The notes beneath the pieces were generated by a model, which saw nothing but the letters and a program-made list of their open reading frames with translations, did not search any database and had not been told where the DNA came from. A program made the translations under genes and the position numbers. Shown piece after piece: positions 6,428 to 13,372 of a stretch of DNA of 30,182 bases. This DNA comes from Flavobacterium sp. (GTDB lineage Bacteria > Bacteroidota > Bacteroidia > Flavobacteriales > Flavobacteriaceae): positions 1 to 30,182 of the forward strand of contig JASLHL010000148.1 of NCBI GenBank assembly GCA_030152225.1, written 5' to 3'. Each line of letters begins with the position of its first letter. Within the stretch, counting starts at the first letter, position 1.

Positions 6428-7816
6428 TTATTTTGTTAGTTCCATATAGTATTTGTAGAACAACGGAATCGTTTCAATTCCCTTTAAGTAGTTGAATACA
6501 CCAAAGTGCTCATTTGGTGAGTGAATTGCATCTGAATCCAATCCGAATCCCATCATGATTGATTTAGATCCTAATTCTTCTTCAAACAAAGCAACAATTG
6601 GAATACTTCCTCCTGAACGTACCGGAATTGGCGTTACACCAAAAGTATCTTCATACGCTTTGGCAGCCGCTTGATAGCCAATAGAGTCGATTGGTGTTAC
6701 ATACCCTTGTCCACCGTGATGAGGTTTGACTTCTACTTTTACACCTGCTGGAGCAATGCTTTCAAAGTGTGTTTTGAATAGATCAGTAATTTCTTCCCAG
6801 TCTTGATTCGGTACTAAACGCATTGAAATTTTAGCAAAAGCTTTGCTGGCAATTACTGTTTTAGCTCCTTCTCCTGTATAACCTCCCCAAATTCCATTTA
6901 CATCCAAGGTAGGGCGAATTGAGTTGCGTTCATTTGTTGTGTATCCTGCTTCTCCGTATACTTCGTCAATGTCTAAGGCTTTTTTGTAATCGTCTAAAGA
7001 GAATGGGCGTTTAGCCATTTCGTCTCTTTCTTCGCGTGAAAGCTCTTCTACTTTGTCGTAGAATCCTGGAATTGTGATGTGATTGTTTTCATCGTGTAAG
7101 GAAGCAATCATCTTAGTTAATACGTTGATTGGGTTTGCAACCGCTCCACCGTATAAACCAGAGTGTAAATCTCTGTTTGGTCCTGTAACTTCAACTTCAA
7201 CATAGCTTAATCCTCTCAATCCTGTTGTGATCGATGGTTGTTGATTTGAAATCATGCCCGTGTCAGAAATTAGAATAACATCGTTCTTCAATTTGTCGTG
7301 GTTTCTTTTTACAAACCACCCCAAACTTACTGATCCAACTTCTTCTTCTCCTTCAATCATGAATTTCACGTTACAAGGGAGGGTATTTGTTGCAATCATA
7401 TATTCAACCGCCTTCACATGCATGAACATTTGTCCTTTGTCATCACATGCCCCACGAGCAAAGATTGCTCCTTCAGGGTGAATCGGTGTCGTTTTAATCA
7501 CGGGTTCAAACGGAGGAGACGTCCAAAGTTCGATTGGGTCTGCTGGTTGTACGTCATAGTGACCATAAACCAATACCGTTGGAAGAGCAGGATCGATGAT
7601 TTTTTCTCCATAAACAATAGGATATCCTGGAGTTTCGCACAATTCTACATTGTCGCAACCTGCTTTTATTAAATTTTCTTTTACCGCTTCAGCTGTGTTG
7701 ATGACATCCTGTGAGTATGCACTATCCGCGCTGATAGAAGGCTTTTTAAGTAGTTCAATTAACTCATCTATAAGACGTTGCTTGTTTTCTTGAACAAATT
7801 GTTTTGAATCTTTCAT
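6428..7816 (-). CDS. M20-family dipeptidase
   Basis: A 462-residue metallopeptidase of the M20/CNDP-type dipeptidase group, cutting dipeptides and short peptides with two metal ions. Motifs in order: VYGHYDVQPADP (H86, D88), ARGACDDKGQ (bridging Asp at 125/126), EGEEEVGS (general-base and metal Glu near 157-159), D185 in ISDTG, HSGLYGG in the lid/dimer domain, and HSPNEHF near the end. No signal peptide, so cytoplasmic. The start at 7816 is preferred over the ATG at 7855: the extra 13 residues are not family-like and the 7855 codon falls inside a -7-type box TATGTTTG. It could process peptides imported by POT transporters such as those at the right of the window (inference). Confidence 0.92.
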   Translation of the reverse strand: MKDSKQFVQENKQRLIDELIELLKKPSISADSAYSQDVINTAEAVKENLIKAGCDNVELCETPGYPIVYGEKIIDPALPTVLVYGHYDVQPADPIELWTSPPFEPVIKTTPIHPEGAIFARGACDDKGQMFMHVKAVEYMIATNTLPCNVKFMIEGEEEVGSVSLGWFVKRNHDKLKNDVILISDTGMISNQQPSITTGLRGLSYVEVEVTGPNRDLHSGLYGGAVANPINVLTKMIASLHDENNHITIPGFYDKVEELSREERDEMAKRPFSLDDYKKALDIDEVYGEAGYTTNERNSIRPTLDVNGIWGGYTGEGAKTVIASKAFAKISMRLVPNQDWEEITDLFKTHFESIAPAGVKVEVKPHHGGQGYVTPIDSIGYQAAAKAYEDTFGVTPIPVRSGGSIPIVALFEEELGSKSIMMGFGLDSDAIHSPNEHFGVFNYLKGIETIPLFYKYYMELTK

Positions 7817-7848
7817 AGTATGTATAGATACAGTTATATTATTCCTTA

Positions 7849-7856
7849 CAAACATA
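7849..7856 (-). promoter_or_regulatory. Candidate -7 box of the M20 dipeptidase gene
   Basis: TATGTTTG on the minus strand, 32 bases before the preferred ATG at 7816, matches TAnnTTTG. No TTG at -33. Confidence 0.4.
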
Positions 7857-7881
7857 AGAATAAAAAAAAATAATTTTTTTC

Positions 7882-7911
7882 TTGCAGATTAAAAAACAGG
7901 TTGTATATTTG
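7882..7911 (+). promoter_or_regulatory. Promoter of tRNA-Leu
   Basis: TTG (7882-7884), 19-base spacer, TATATTTG (7904-7911): an exact match to the Bacteroidota consensus. The start would fall near 7917, giving a 5' leader of nearly 60 bases before the tRNA. The leader holds two copies of ACACAAGT (7935-7942, 7945-7952). Confidence 0.75.
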
Positions 7912-7974
7912 CAACGTCTTAAAAGAACAACAGTACACAAGTAAACACAAGTGCACAGCCGTTCTAAGCCACCT

Positions 7975-8056
7975 GCGGGTGTGGTGAAATTGGTAGACAC
8001 GCCAGACTTAGGATCTGGTGCCGCAAGGTGTGTAGGTTCGAGTCCTATCACCCGCA
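7975..8056 (+). tRNA. tRNA-Leu (anticodon UAG)
   Basis: An 82-base type II tRNA. The acceptor stem GCGGGTG (7975-7981) pairs with CACCCGC (8049-8055), and discriminator A is at 8056. The anticodon stem is CCAGA/TCTGG with loop CTTAGGA, anticodon TAG at 8009-8011, reading CUN leucine codons. A long variable arm (TGCCGCAAGGTGT region) and T-loop GTTCGAGTC follow. The 3' CCA is not encoded (CTA follows), so it must be added after transcription. A single tRNA with its own promoter and terminator. Confidence 0.95.
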
Positions 8057-8058
8057 CT

Positions 8059-8088
8059 AAAGCCTCTTCGAAAGAAGAGGCTTTTTTT
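8059..8088 (+). terminator. Terminator of tRNA-Leu
   Basis: AAAGCCTCTTC, loop GAAA, GAAGAGGCTTT, then a T-run. An 11-bp perfect stem closed by a GNRA-type tetraloop, 3 bases after the tRNA. Confidence 0.9.
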
Positions 8089-8334
8089 ATGGTCTACGGT
8101 CTAGTATGCTCTTATTTTGGATCAAGCGCAAAAGTTGGGGGAACAGTATAAAAAAGAGCGTTTTTTTAGTAGACTTTTCCAGTACCTATGTCCTGTAAAA
8201 TAAAAAAAAATTTTCCACTTATGTCCTGACGAAGGAAGGAGAAGGGGCGCATCCTATGTGTCCTTTTTTTTAGCTCTACTAAGAAAAAAGTTTAGTCAAG
8301 CTAAAAAGGGCAGTTTTTGAACCGATGGACAACT
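8089..8334. other. Gene-free stretch with imperfect direct repeats
   Basis: No credible coding region. A TTTTCC...TATGTCCTG motif occurs at 8175-8195 and, three bases shorter, at 8211-8228. A weaker CCTATGTGTCCT follows at 8253-8264, directly before an 8-T run. Long A- and T-runs break the stretch. A short ATG frame after the tRNA terminator (20 codons from 8089) lacks any sign of being a gene. Confidence 0.5.
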
Positions 8335-8368
8335 AAAAAAAAGAGGGCAACCTTTTAAAGTTGCCCTC
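8335..8368 (-). terminator. Terminator of the surface lipoprotein gene
   Basis: Leftward: GAGGGCAAC, 8-base loop, GTTGCCCTC, followed by eight Ts (the A-run 8335-8342 on the plus strand). A 9-bp perfect stem. It lies about 50 bases after the stop of the lipoprotein gene at 8420. Confidence 0.88.
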
Positions 8369-8419
8369 AAATGGACTGCAAGTAGAATCGTGATACTCTA
8401 ATTAAGGTGCGAGTAGTGT

Positions 8420-9226
8420 CTAATGATTACTTTGATTAAAATGGCCATCATAAACACGTCCAGTTGCTTCAATATCACGGCGTTCCTGTACAATACCGCG
8501 AAATTTCCAATATACCTTTTCTCCTGTTTGTTTATTTTTCCATTCAAATTCTTTACTAATGAAATTTCCAGTAGTTGCTACAACAACTGTAGCCGTCGTT
8601 TTTCCATCCTGTATTGTGGTTCCCGTTTCACAAATCAAAACAGCTGCTACATTATTAGAGAAAGTATTCGAGCCTACGTAAACTGATGTATTGAGTTTAT
8701 CTTTAACATCCATTACCTCAAAGGGCTTTGGTTTTTGGCTTGAAGGAAGAAAAGGAATGAAACCGATTAGAGAATCATTTATTGGTTTAACAGCTCTCAT
8801 CTTTTTTTCCATAGCAAGTAAACTCGGTGAATCACTAAGTTGTTGGGTATAAGAATCATGATTCGTCTCCATGACAACATAGTCCGCTTGATTTTTGGTT
8901 TGCTCACGGATGAACGTATTTAATTCTTCTAACCCATCGACAAATTTCTTTTTATGGGCCGCAGAAATTTGTTGGGATTGTTCCATTACCTTTTTAGAAA
9001 TAGCGGCTGTCTGTTGATCTTTTGTTTCTAAATCCAAATAGTATCGGTTATTAACTTTGTCAATGCGAACAAATTCCTGTAAAACTTTAGCATCAGCTTG
9101 ATACTGCTGTGAAGTTAGACCTTGTGCCTCTTTTTTTGAAACCAACTCCTTGGTTTCTTCTTTTTGACAACTGTAAGTTAATAGAACTAATGACATAATT
9201 AAGACCTTGTAAATTGTCTTGCGCAT
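8420..9226 (-). CDS. Predicted surface-exposed lipoprotein, unknown function
   Basis: A 268-residue protein with a lipoprotein signal: basic start, hydrophobic core and LLTYSC with the lipid cysteine at residue 20. Directly after it comes Q-K-E-E; K-(D/E)2 at this place is the lipoprotein export signal described in Capnocytophaga/Flavobacteria that sends lipoproteins to the outer face of the outer membrane. Residues about 25-150 are polar and helical. The C-terminal half is beta-rich: SVYVGSNTFSNNVAAVLICE, then TTATVVVATTGNF and a KYWKFRG-like strand. I recognise no family. The gene is monocistronic with its own terminator, in an AT-rich setting. Role unknown. Confidence 0.72.
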   Translation of the reverse strand: MRKTIYKVLIMSLVLLTYSCQKEETKELVSKKEAQGLTSQQYQADAKVLQEFVRIDKVNNRYYLDLETKDQQTAAISKKVMEQSQQISAAHKKKFVDGLEELNTFIREQTKNQADYVVMETNHDSYTQQLSDSPSLLAMEKKMRAVKPINDSLIGFIPFLPSSQKPKPFEVMDVKDKLNTSVYVGSNTFSNNVAAVLICETGTTIQDGKTTATVVVATTGNFISKEFEWKNKQTGEKVYWKFRGIVQERRDIEATGRVYDGHFNQSNH

Positions 9227-9453
9227 AATTTTTTAAAATTTAAATTAAATGTATAATACTCGAAACAGGGGTTTAACTTGAATTCAAAATTATATTAAAA
9301 TAACTTTTAATTGAAGTTTTTATGTGATATTGATAAGTAATGAGGTTTTATGGTGTTTATTTTTCAATAAAAAGTAATCTGTGTTGGGATTGATTCAAAC
9401 TTGTTTTAGATTGGGATTTGTTTTTAATTCCATTTCTTTTCATTCAAATCAAC

Positions 9454-9461
9454 TACCTTTG
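9454..9461 (+). promoter_or_regulatory. Likely -7 box of the RNA helicase gene
   Basis: TACCTTTG ends 4 bases before the ATG at 9466, implying a leaderless or near-leaderless mRNA. No TTG at the usual -33 distance. Confidence 0.45.
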
Positions 9462-9465
9462 TCAC

Positions 9466-10776
9466 ATGAATCAAGCAACTATCCTTAAAAAATTGGAGAT
9501 TACATCCTTAAATGAGATGCAACTTCAAACGCTTCAAACTGCACAGACAAAAACAAACCTTGTTTTATTATCTCCAACAGGATCTGGTAAAACCTTGGCT
9601 TTTTTGTTGCCGATCGTTCAACGACTAAATCCTGCTGTAAAAGGAGTTCAAGCTGTTATTCTCGTACCTACACGTGAATTGGCTCTACAGATTGAAACGG
9701 TTTTTAAGAAGATGGGAACTGCTTTTAAAATCAATGCTTGTTATGGCGGACATGCTACGCGTATTGAATTGAATAATCTCTCGTCTCCACCTGCTGTTCT
9801 CGTGGGAACGCCAGGGCGTGTGGCTTTTCATATTGAAGAAAATTCTTTTGATACAGCCCATGTACACAGCTATGTGATTGATGAATTCGACAAGGCGCTA
9901 GAAATGGGGTTTCAAGACGATATGGAGTATATTATTCAGTCTTTTGATCAGCTAAAATTTCGTCTGCTAACTTCAGCGACTGCATTGAAGAAAATCCCAG
10001 AATTTACAGGAGTTGAAAATCCCACGATACTTAAATTTTTACAAGCGGAAGCTGTACAACCCCAATTAACTTTTAGTAAAGTGGTTTGTCCTGCGGAAGA
10101 AAAATTGGAGGCTGTTATTCAGTTAATTGGCAAAATTGGTAAGGATACTATTTTAATTTTCTGTAATCATCGAGAAGCTGTGGCGCGAATTAGTGAGACC
10201 CTCACAAAAAAAGGAGTGGCAAATGGTGCTTTTCACGGAGGACTCTTGCAAGAGGATCGCGAACGTGCGTTGATGAAGTTTAGAAATAAGAGCTGTCATA
10301 TCTTGATTGCAACCGATTTAGCTGCCAGGGGCTTAGATATTCCAGAAATTGGCCATGTGATTCACTATCAGATTCCAGAAAAAGAAGACGCTTTTATTCA
10401 TCGAAACGGACGTACTGCACGAATGAAAGCATCCGGAAAGGCCTATGTTATGGTGACTAATGAAGAAGAATATAGTTTTATAGATTCCAATATGCCCCTT
10501 GAACTACTGAAAGGAAACTATACGATAGACAATGCAACAGATTTTAAAACGCTATACATTAGTGTAGGTAAAAAAGACAAGGTAAATAAAGTAGATATTG
10601 TAGGGTATTTGATTAAAATGGGTGGACTTCAAAAGGAAGATATCGGTTTGATTGAGGTACGTGACAACCAGTCTTTTGTAGCTATAAAAACAGCAAATAT
10701 TAAACCGCTGTTGCAAAAGTTGAAGGATACAAAATTGAAAAATAAAAAAGTAAAAATCGCAATCGCCAAGGATTGA
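9466..10776 (+). CDS. DbpA-like DEAD-box RNA helicase with DEFD motif
   Basis: A 436-residue ATP-dependent RNA helicase; start at 9466 because the 16 upstream residues are not helicase-like and include the -7 box. Motifs: I SPTGSGKT (36-43), Ia PTRELALQ (68-75), Ib GTPGR (114-118), II DEFD (139-142, usually DEAD), III SAT (170-172), IV ILIFCNHRE, V ATDLAARGLDIP (282-293), VI HRNGRTAR (312-319). Residues about 360-436 match the DbpA RNA-binding domain (PF03880), which in E. coli DbpA binds 23S rRNA hairpin 92, so a role in large-subunit assembly is likely. The front end is short: only EMQLQTLQ remains of the Q-motif region. Single gene, convergent with putP. Confidence 0.9.
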   Translation: MNQATILKKLEITSLNEMQLQTLQTAQTKTNLVLLSPTGSGKTLAFLLPIVQRLNPAVKGVQAVILVPTRELALQIETVFKKMGTAFKINACYGGHATRIELNNLSSPPAVLVGTPGRVAFHIEENSFDTAHVHSYVIDEFDKALEMGFQDDMEYIIQSFDQLKFRLLTSATALKKIPEFTGVENPTILKFLQAEAVQPQLTFSKVVCPAEEKLEAVIQLIGKIGKDTILIFCNHREAVARISETLTKKGVANGAFHGGLLQEDRERALMKFRNKSCHILIATDLAARGLDIPEIGHVIHYQIPEKEDAFIHRNGRTARMKASGKAYVMVTNEEEYSFIDSNMPLELLKGNYTIDNATDFKTLYISVGKKDKVNKVDIVGYLIKMGGLQKEDIGLIEVRDNQSFVAIKTANIKPLLQKLKDTKLKNKKVKIAIAKD

Positions 10777-10837
10777 TCGGTTTTGTAAAACCCCAAGTAG
10801 ACCTCGTTAAATAAGCACGAATTAAAAAAGAGGAGTT

Positions 10838-12367
10838 TTATTTTTCATTGTGATAGATCGTATTGGCTGAATCAAAATTTGCTTGTAATACCCTAGAAGC
10901 AGGTGGTCCAAAGCTAGAGACGAGATAAATACTCAAGGCACTTAAGATAAATCCAGGAATAATCTCGTATAACGGTTCATGGTAACCAAAAACTACACCC
11001 TGTAAAACGATGTCCTGAAAAGTCGGCCAACAAATAACGGTTAAGCCTCCAACAAAAATACCTGTTAAGGCTCCTTTTCCCGTTGTTTTTTTCCAAAACA
11101 AGGCAAAGAGAATCAAGGGACCAAAAGCAGCTCCAAAACCTGCCCATGCATGAGCAACCAAGGCGAGTATGCTGCTATTTTCGTCTGTTGCAATTCCCAT
11201 GGCGATAAGCGAAATCAGTAATACTCCTAGGCGACTGATCCAAACGAGTTCTCGTTGGTGGGCATGACGTCTAAAAAAAGAATGGTAAAAATCTTGGGTT
11301 AAGGTACTGGACGCCATCAAAAGTTGGGCACTTAGTGTACTCATCACAGCTGCTAATATTGCGGATAACAATAGACCAATCATCCAAGGATTAAACAGGT
11401 TGTTTAGTAAGGCAATGAAAATAAGCTCACTGTTTTTGTTCACAACTATGGCTTGCTCAGGAAACCATTGAAAATAACCAATGCCTAAATAACCAATGAG
11501 GATGGCGCCAGCTAGACAAAGAAACATCCATGTCATACTAATACGACGTGCCTTTTTCATGGTTTTTACATTTTCAGCTGCCATAAAACGAGCCAAGATG
11601 TGAGGTTGGCCAAAATAACCTAATCCCCAAGCAGCTGCACTGAGAATGGATACAAAACTAATATTGTGAACGAGATTGGAATAGGCAACGTTCTGCCATG
11701 CGCTGGCAATGTGGATTTGTTCTAAAACAAAGTCCCAATCGCCTAAAGATAAAAGAAGCATGATTGGAGTGACGAGTAGTGCAAATAACATAAGTGTTGC
11801 TTGTATCGTATCACACCAACTAATGGCTAAGAATCCACCTATAAATGTATAGACAATCGTCGCTAATGCACTTAGTAACAAGGCTTGGGTGTATGAAAGT
11901 TCGAAAATAACAGTAAAAAGTTGAGCACCAGCAACCATGCCCGAAGCACAGTACAACGTAAAGAAAACGAGAATGACGAGAGCAGCTAGTGTTTTAACAC
12001 CTTTTTCATCCTTTCCAAATCGACGTAAGAAAAAATCAGGTAAGGTAAGTGCATTATTGCTTAATGCTGTGTGTATACGCAACCTTCCCGCAACTAATTT
12101 CCAGTTGAAATACGCCCCCACAAACAGTCCTATGGCAATCCAGCTTTTGGATAATCCAAAGAGATAGATGCTACCTGGAAGCCCTAGTAATAACCAACCA
12201 GACATATCCGAAGCACCAGCAGATAAAGCAGTAACCAATGCACCTAGACGCCTACCTCCTAGGATATAATCCGAGAAGTTTTTGGTCTTTGCATAAGCAA
12301 TAAATCCAACACCCAAAATGAGAATTAGGTAAATAGAAAAGGTAAGTAACGTAGGGTTAATTTGCAT
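10838..12367 (-). CDS. putP: Sodium/proline symporter PutP
   Basis: A 509-residue inner-membrane protein with about 13 hydrophobic helices, normal for the sodium:solute symporter family (PF00474). The N-terminal SDYILGGRRLG and the helix-2 signature ASDMSGWLLLGLPG (52-65) are those of PutP-type proline carriers; the Ser/Asp/Trp positions there belong to the sodium and proline sites. Later family blocks include GYFGQPHILARFMA and an S-T-L-S-A-Q-L-L-M-A-S-S helix. Proline uptake with sodium is the likely activity, though other SSS substrates cannot be fully excluded. No PutA or proline dehydrogenase gene is adjacent. Convergent with the helicase, with no convincing terminator in the 61 bases between (only GGTTTTGTAAAACC at 10779-10792). 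Confidence 0.9.
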   Translation of the reverse strand: MQINPTLLTFSIYLILILGVGFIAYAKTKNFSDYILGGRRLGALVTALSAGASDMSGWLLLGLPGSIYLFGLSKSWIAIGLFVGAYFNWKLVAGRLRIHTALSNNALTLPDFFLRRFGKDEKGVKTLAALVILVFFTLYCASGMVAGAQLFTVIFELSYTQALLLSALATIVYTFIGGFLAISWCDTIQATLMLFALLVTPIMLLLSLGDWDFVLEQIHIASAWQNVAYSNLVHNISFVSILSAAAWGLGYFGQPHILARFMAAENVKTMKKARRISMTWMFLCLAGAILIGYLGIGYFQWFPEQAIVVNKNSELIFIALLNNLFNPWMIGLLLSAILAAVMSTLSAQLLMASSTLTQDFYHSFFRRHAHQRELVWISRLGVLLISLIAMGIATDENSSILALVAHAWAGFGAAFGPLILFALFWKKTTGKGALTGIFVGGLTVICWPTFQDIVLQGVVFGYHEPLYEIIPGFILSALSIYLVSSFGPPASRVLQANFDSANTIYHNEK

Positions 12368-12513
12368 TTTTTGTTTTAAAACTAATTATATTTTAGCTTT
12401 ATTTGTTGTTTATGTGTGATATAAGTAAGTAATAGGTGATTAGTATTTGAATAATGTAATTTTCTTGTTTATGAATTACGTATTATCTTTTTTATTTAAG
12501 GTGAACTGTTTTT

Positions 12514-12543
12514 TTGTTAATTTTTAGTAGTAAGATGTTTTTG
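12514..12543 (+). promoter_or_regulatory. Promoter of the CGHC protein gene
   Basis: TTG (12514-12516), 19-base spacer, TGTTTTTG (12536-12543): one mismatch to TTG-N19-TAnnTTTG. The same TTG is the first codon of the longest open frame here, so that longer start is very probably false. Confidence 0.6.
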
Positions 12544-12573
12544 TATCTTAGAGTTTCACTTAAAAAACATGGC

Positions 12574-13305
12574 ATGATGAAAATTAGAAGGCTAGCGTCA
12601 AAAAATATATTCTTGTTAGGGGGAATTATACTTGCTTTTTTATTGTGTTCTTTTCAAGTGCAAGAAAACCAGAAAGAAAGCTATATAACATCCCGTATGC
12701 CTAAGATCAGTTTACTAGATGAGACTGATCGAATTAACTTTATGGAGACGATGAAGTTTAATGAGGCTGGTGCGTTAACCTATTGGGATGACGATATCTT
12801 TGAAAAAGCATATCCCAAAGGCACTGCAGAGTACAATGAAATTGTACGACAAATAGTGAAAGAACTCGGATATCATTCAGATAATATCATCATGGTTAGC
12901 GCTGAGGGGGATGAATATGTAATAGAAAATGAAGTGGTGTATGATGGGAAAGGGAATGCCTATTCTTTGGACGATTTAAAAAAAATAAATGGTTTTGTTG
13001 CGATTACTTCTCTAGCTTGTGGACATTGTTTGCCTGCTTTTAAAGAGTTGAATCAATTGTCGAAATATGAAAACAAAATAGCTCTTGTTGATAAATTAAA
13101 CGAATTAGAAAAGTATAAAACGAGCTATAGAAATAATAAATTTGGATTTTTGGATGAACATTGGATTATTCTAGACTATTCTAATCCCGTCGTTCAAGAA
13201 TTTATAAAGAGCAGTCAATTAAAATATAAACAAGGATTTTTTCCCTACTATTTTGTCAGAGATGCTGAGAAGACAGCAAAAGAATTTTCAAACTTAGCGT
13301 TTTGA
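12574..13305 (+). CDS. Exported thioredoxin-like protein with CGHC motif
   Basis: 243 residues from ATG 12574 (12577 is an equal alternative). The basic start MMKIRR and hydrophobic segment NIFLLGGIILAFLLC make a signal peptide or membrane anchor. The cysteine has leucine before it, so a lipobox is poor. Residues about 40-135 are an unassigned alpha/beta part. The C-terminal part is thioredoxin-like: strand GFVAITSLA, C149-G-H-C152, helix LPAFKELNQL, and FFPYY near 222-226 as the cis-proline loop. CGHC is the motif of eukaryotic PDI and several bacterial oxidoreductases. A periplasmic dithiol-disulfide role is plausible but the fold is compact and partner proteins are not seen. Monocistronic. 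Confidence 0.65.
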   Translation: MMKIRRLASKNIFLLGGIILAFLLCSFQVQENQKESYITSRMPKISLLDETDRINFMETMKFNEAGALTYWDDDIFEKAYPKGTAEYNEIVRQIVKELGYHSDNIIMVSAEGDEYVIENEVVYDGKGNAYSLDDLKKINGFVAITSLACGHCLPAFKELNQLSKYENKIALVDKLNELEKYKTSYRNNKFGFLDEHWIILDYSNPVVQEFIKSSQLKYKQGFFPYYFVRDAEKTAKEFSNLAF

Positions 13306-13310
13306 CTATA

Positions 13311-13344
13311 AAAAAATCAGGTTCTCTTTCTTAGAGAACCTGAT
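13311..13344 (-). terminator. Terminator of the FMN-barrel-like gene
   Basis: ATCAGGTTCTCT, loop of five, AGAGAACCTGAT: a perfect 12-bp stem. On the minus strand it is followed by six Ts, so it works mainly leftward; rightward there is no T-run, although it may stabilise the end of the CGHC gene's mRNA. Confidence 0.88.
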
Positions 13345-13372
13345 AACAATCAAAAAAAACTAATTAGGGGGG

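Noticed and set aside
7817..7855. Longer start for the M20 dipeptidase
   Set aside because: The upstream ATG overlaps a -7-type box, and the added residues are unlike the family's N terminus.
7951..8151. 66-residue open frame across the tRNA
   Set aside because: It reads through tRNA-Leu and its terminator; it is a shadow of a non-coding gene.
10777..10837. GGTTTTGTAAAACC as a terminator between the helicase and putP
   Set aside because: A/T-rich stem with a 2-base loop and no T-run on either strand; not convincing.
12514..12573. TTG-initiated extension of the CGHC protein
   Set aside because: Its TTG is the -33 element of a good promoter and the transcription start would lie downstream of it.
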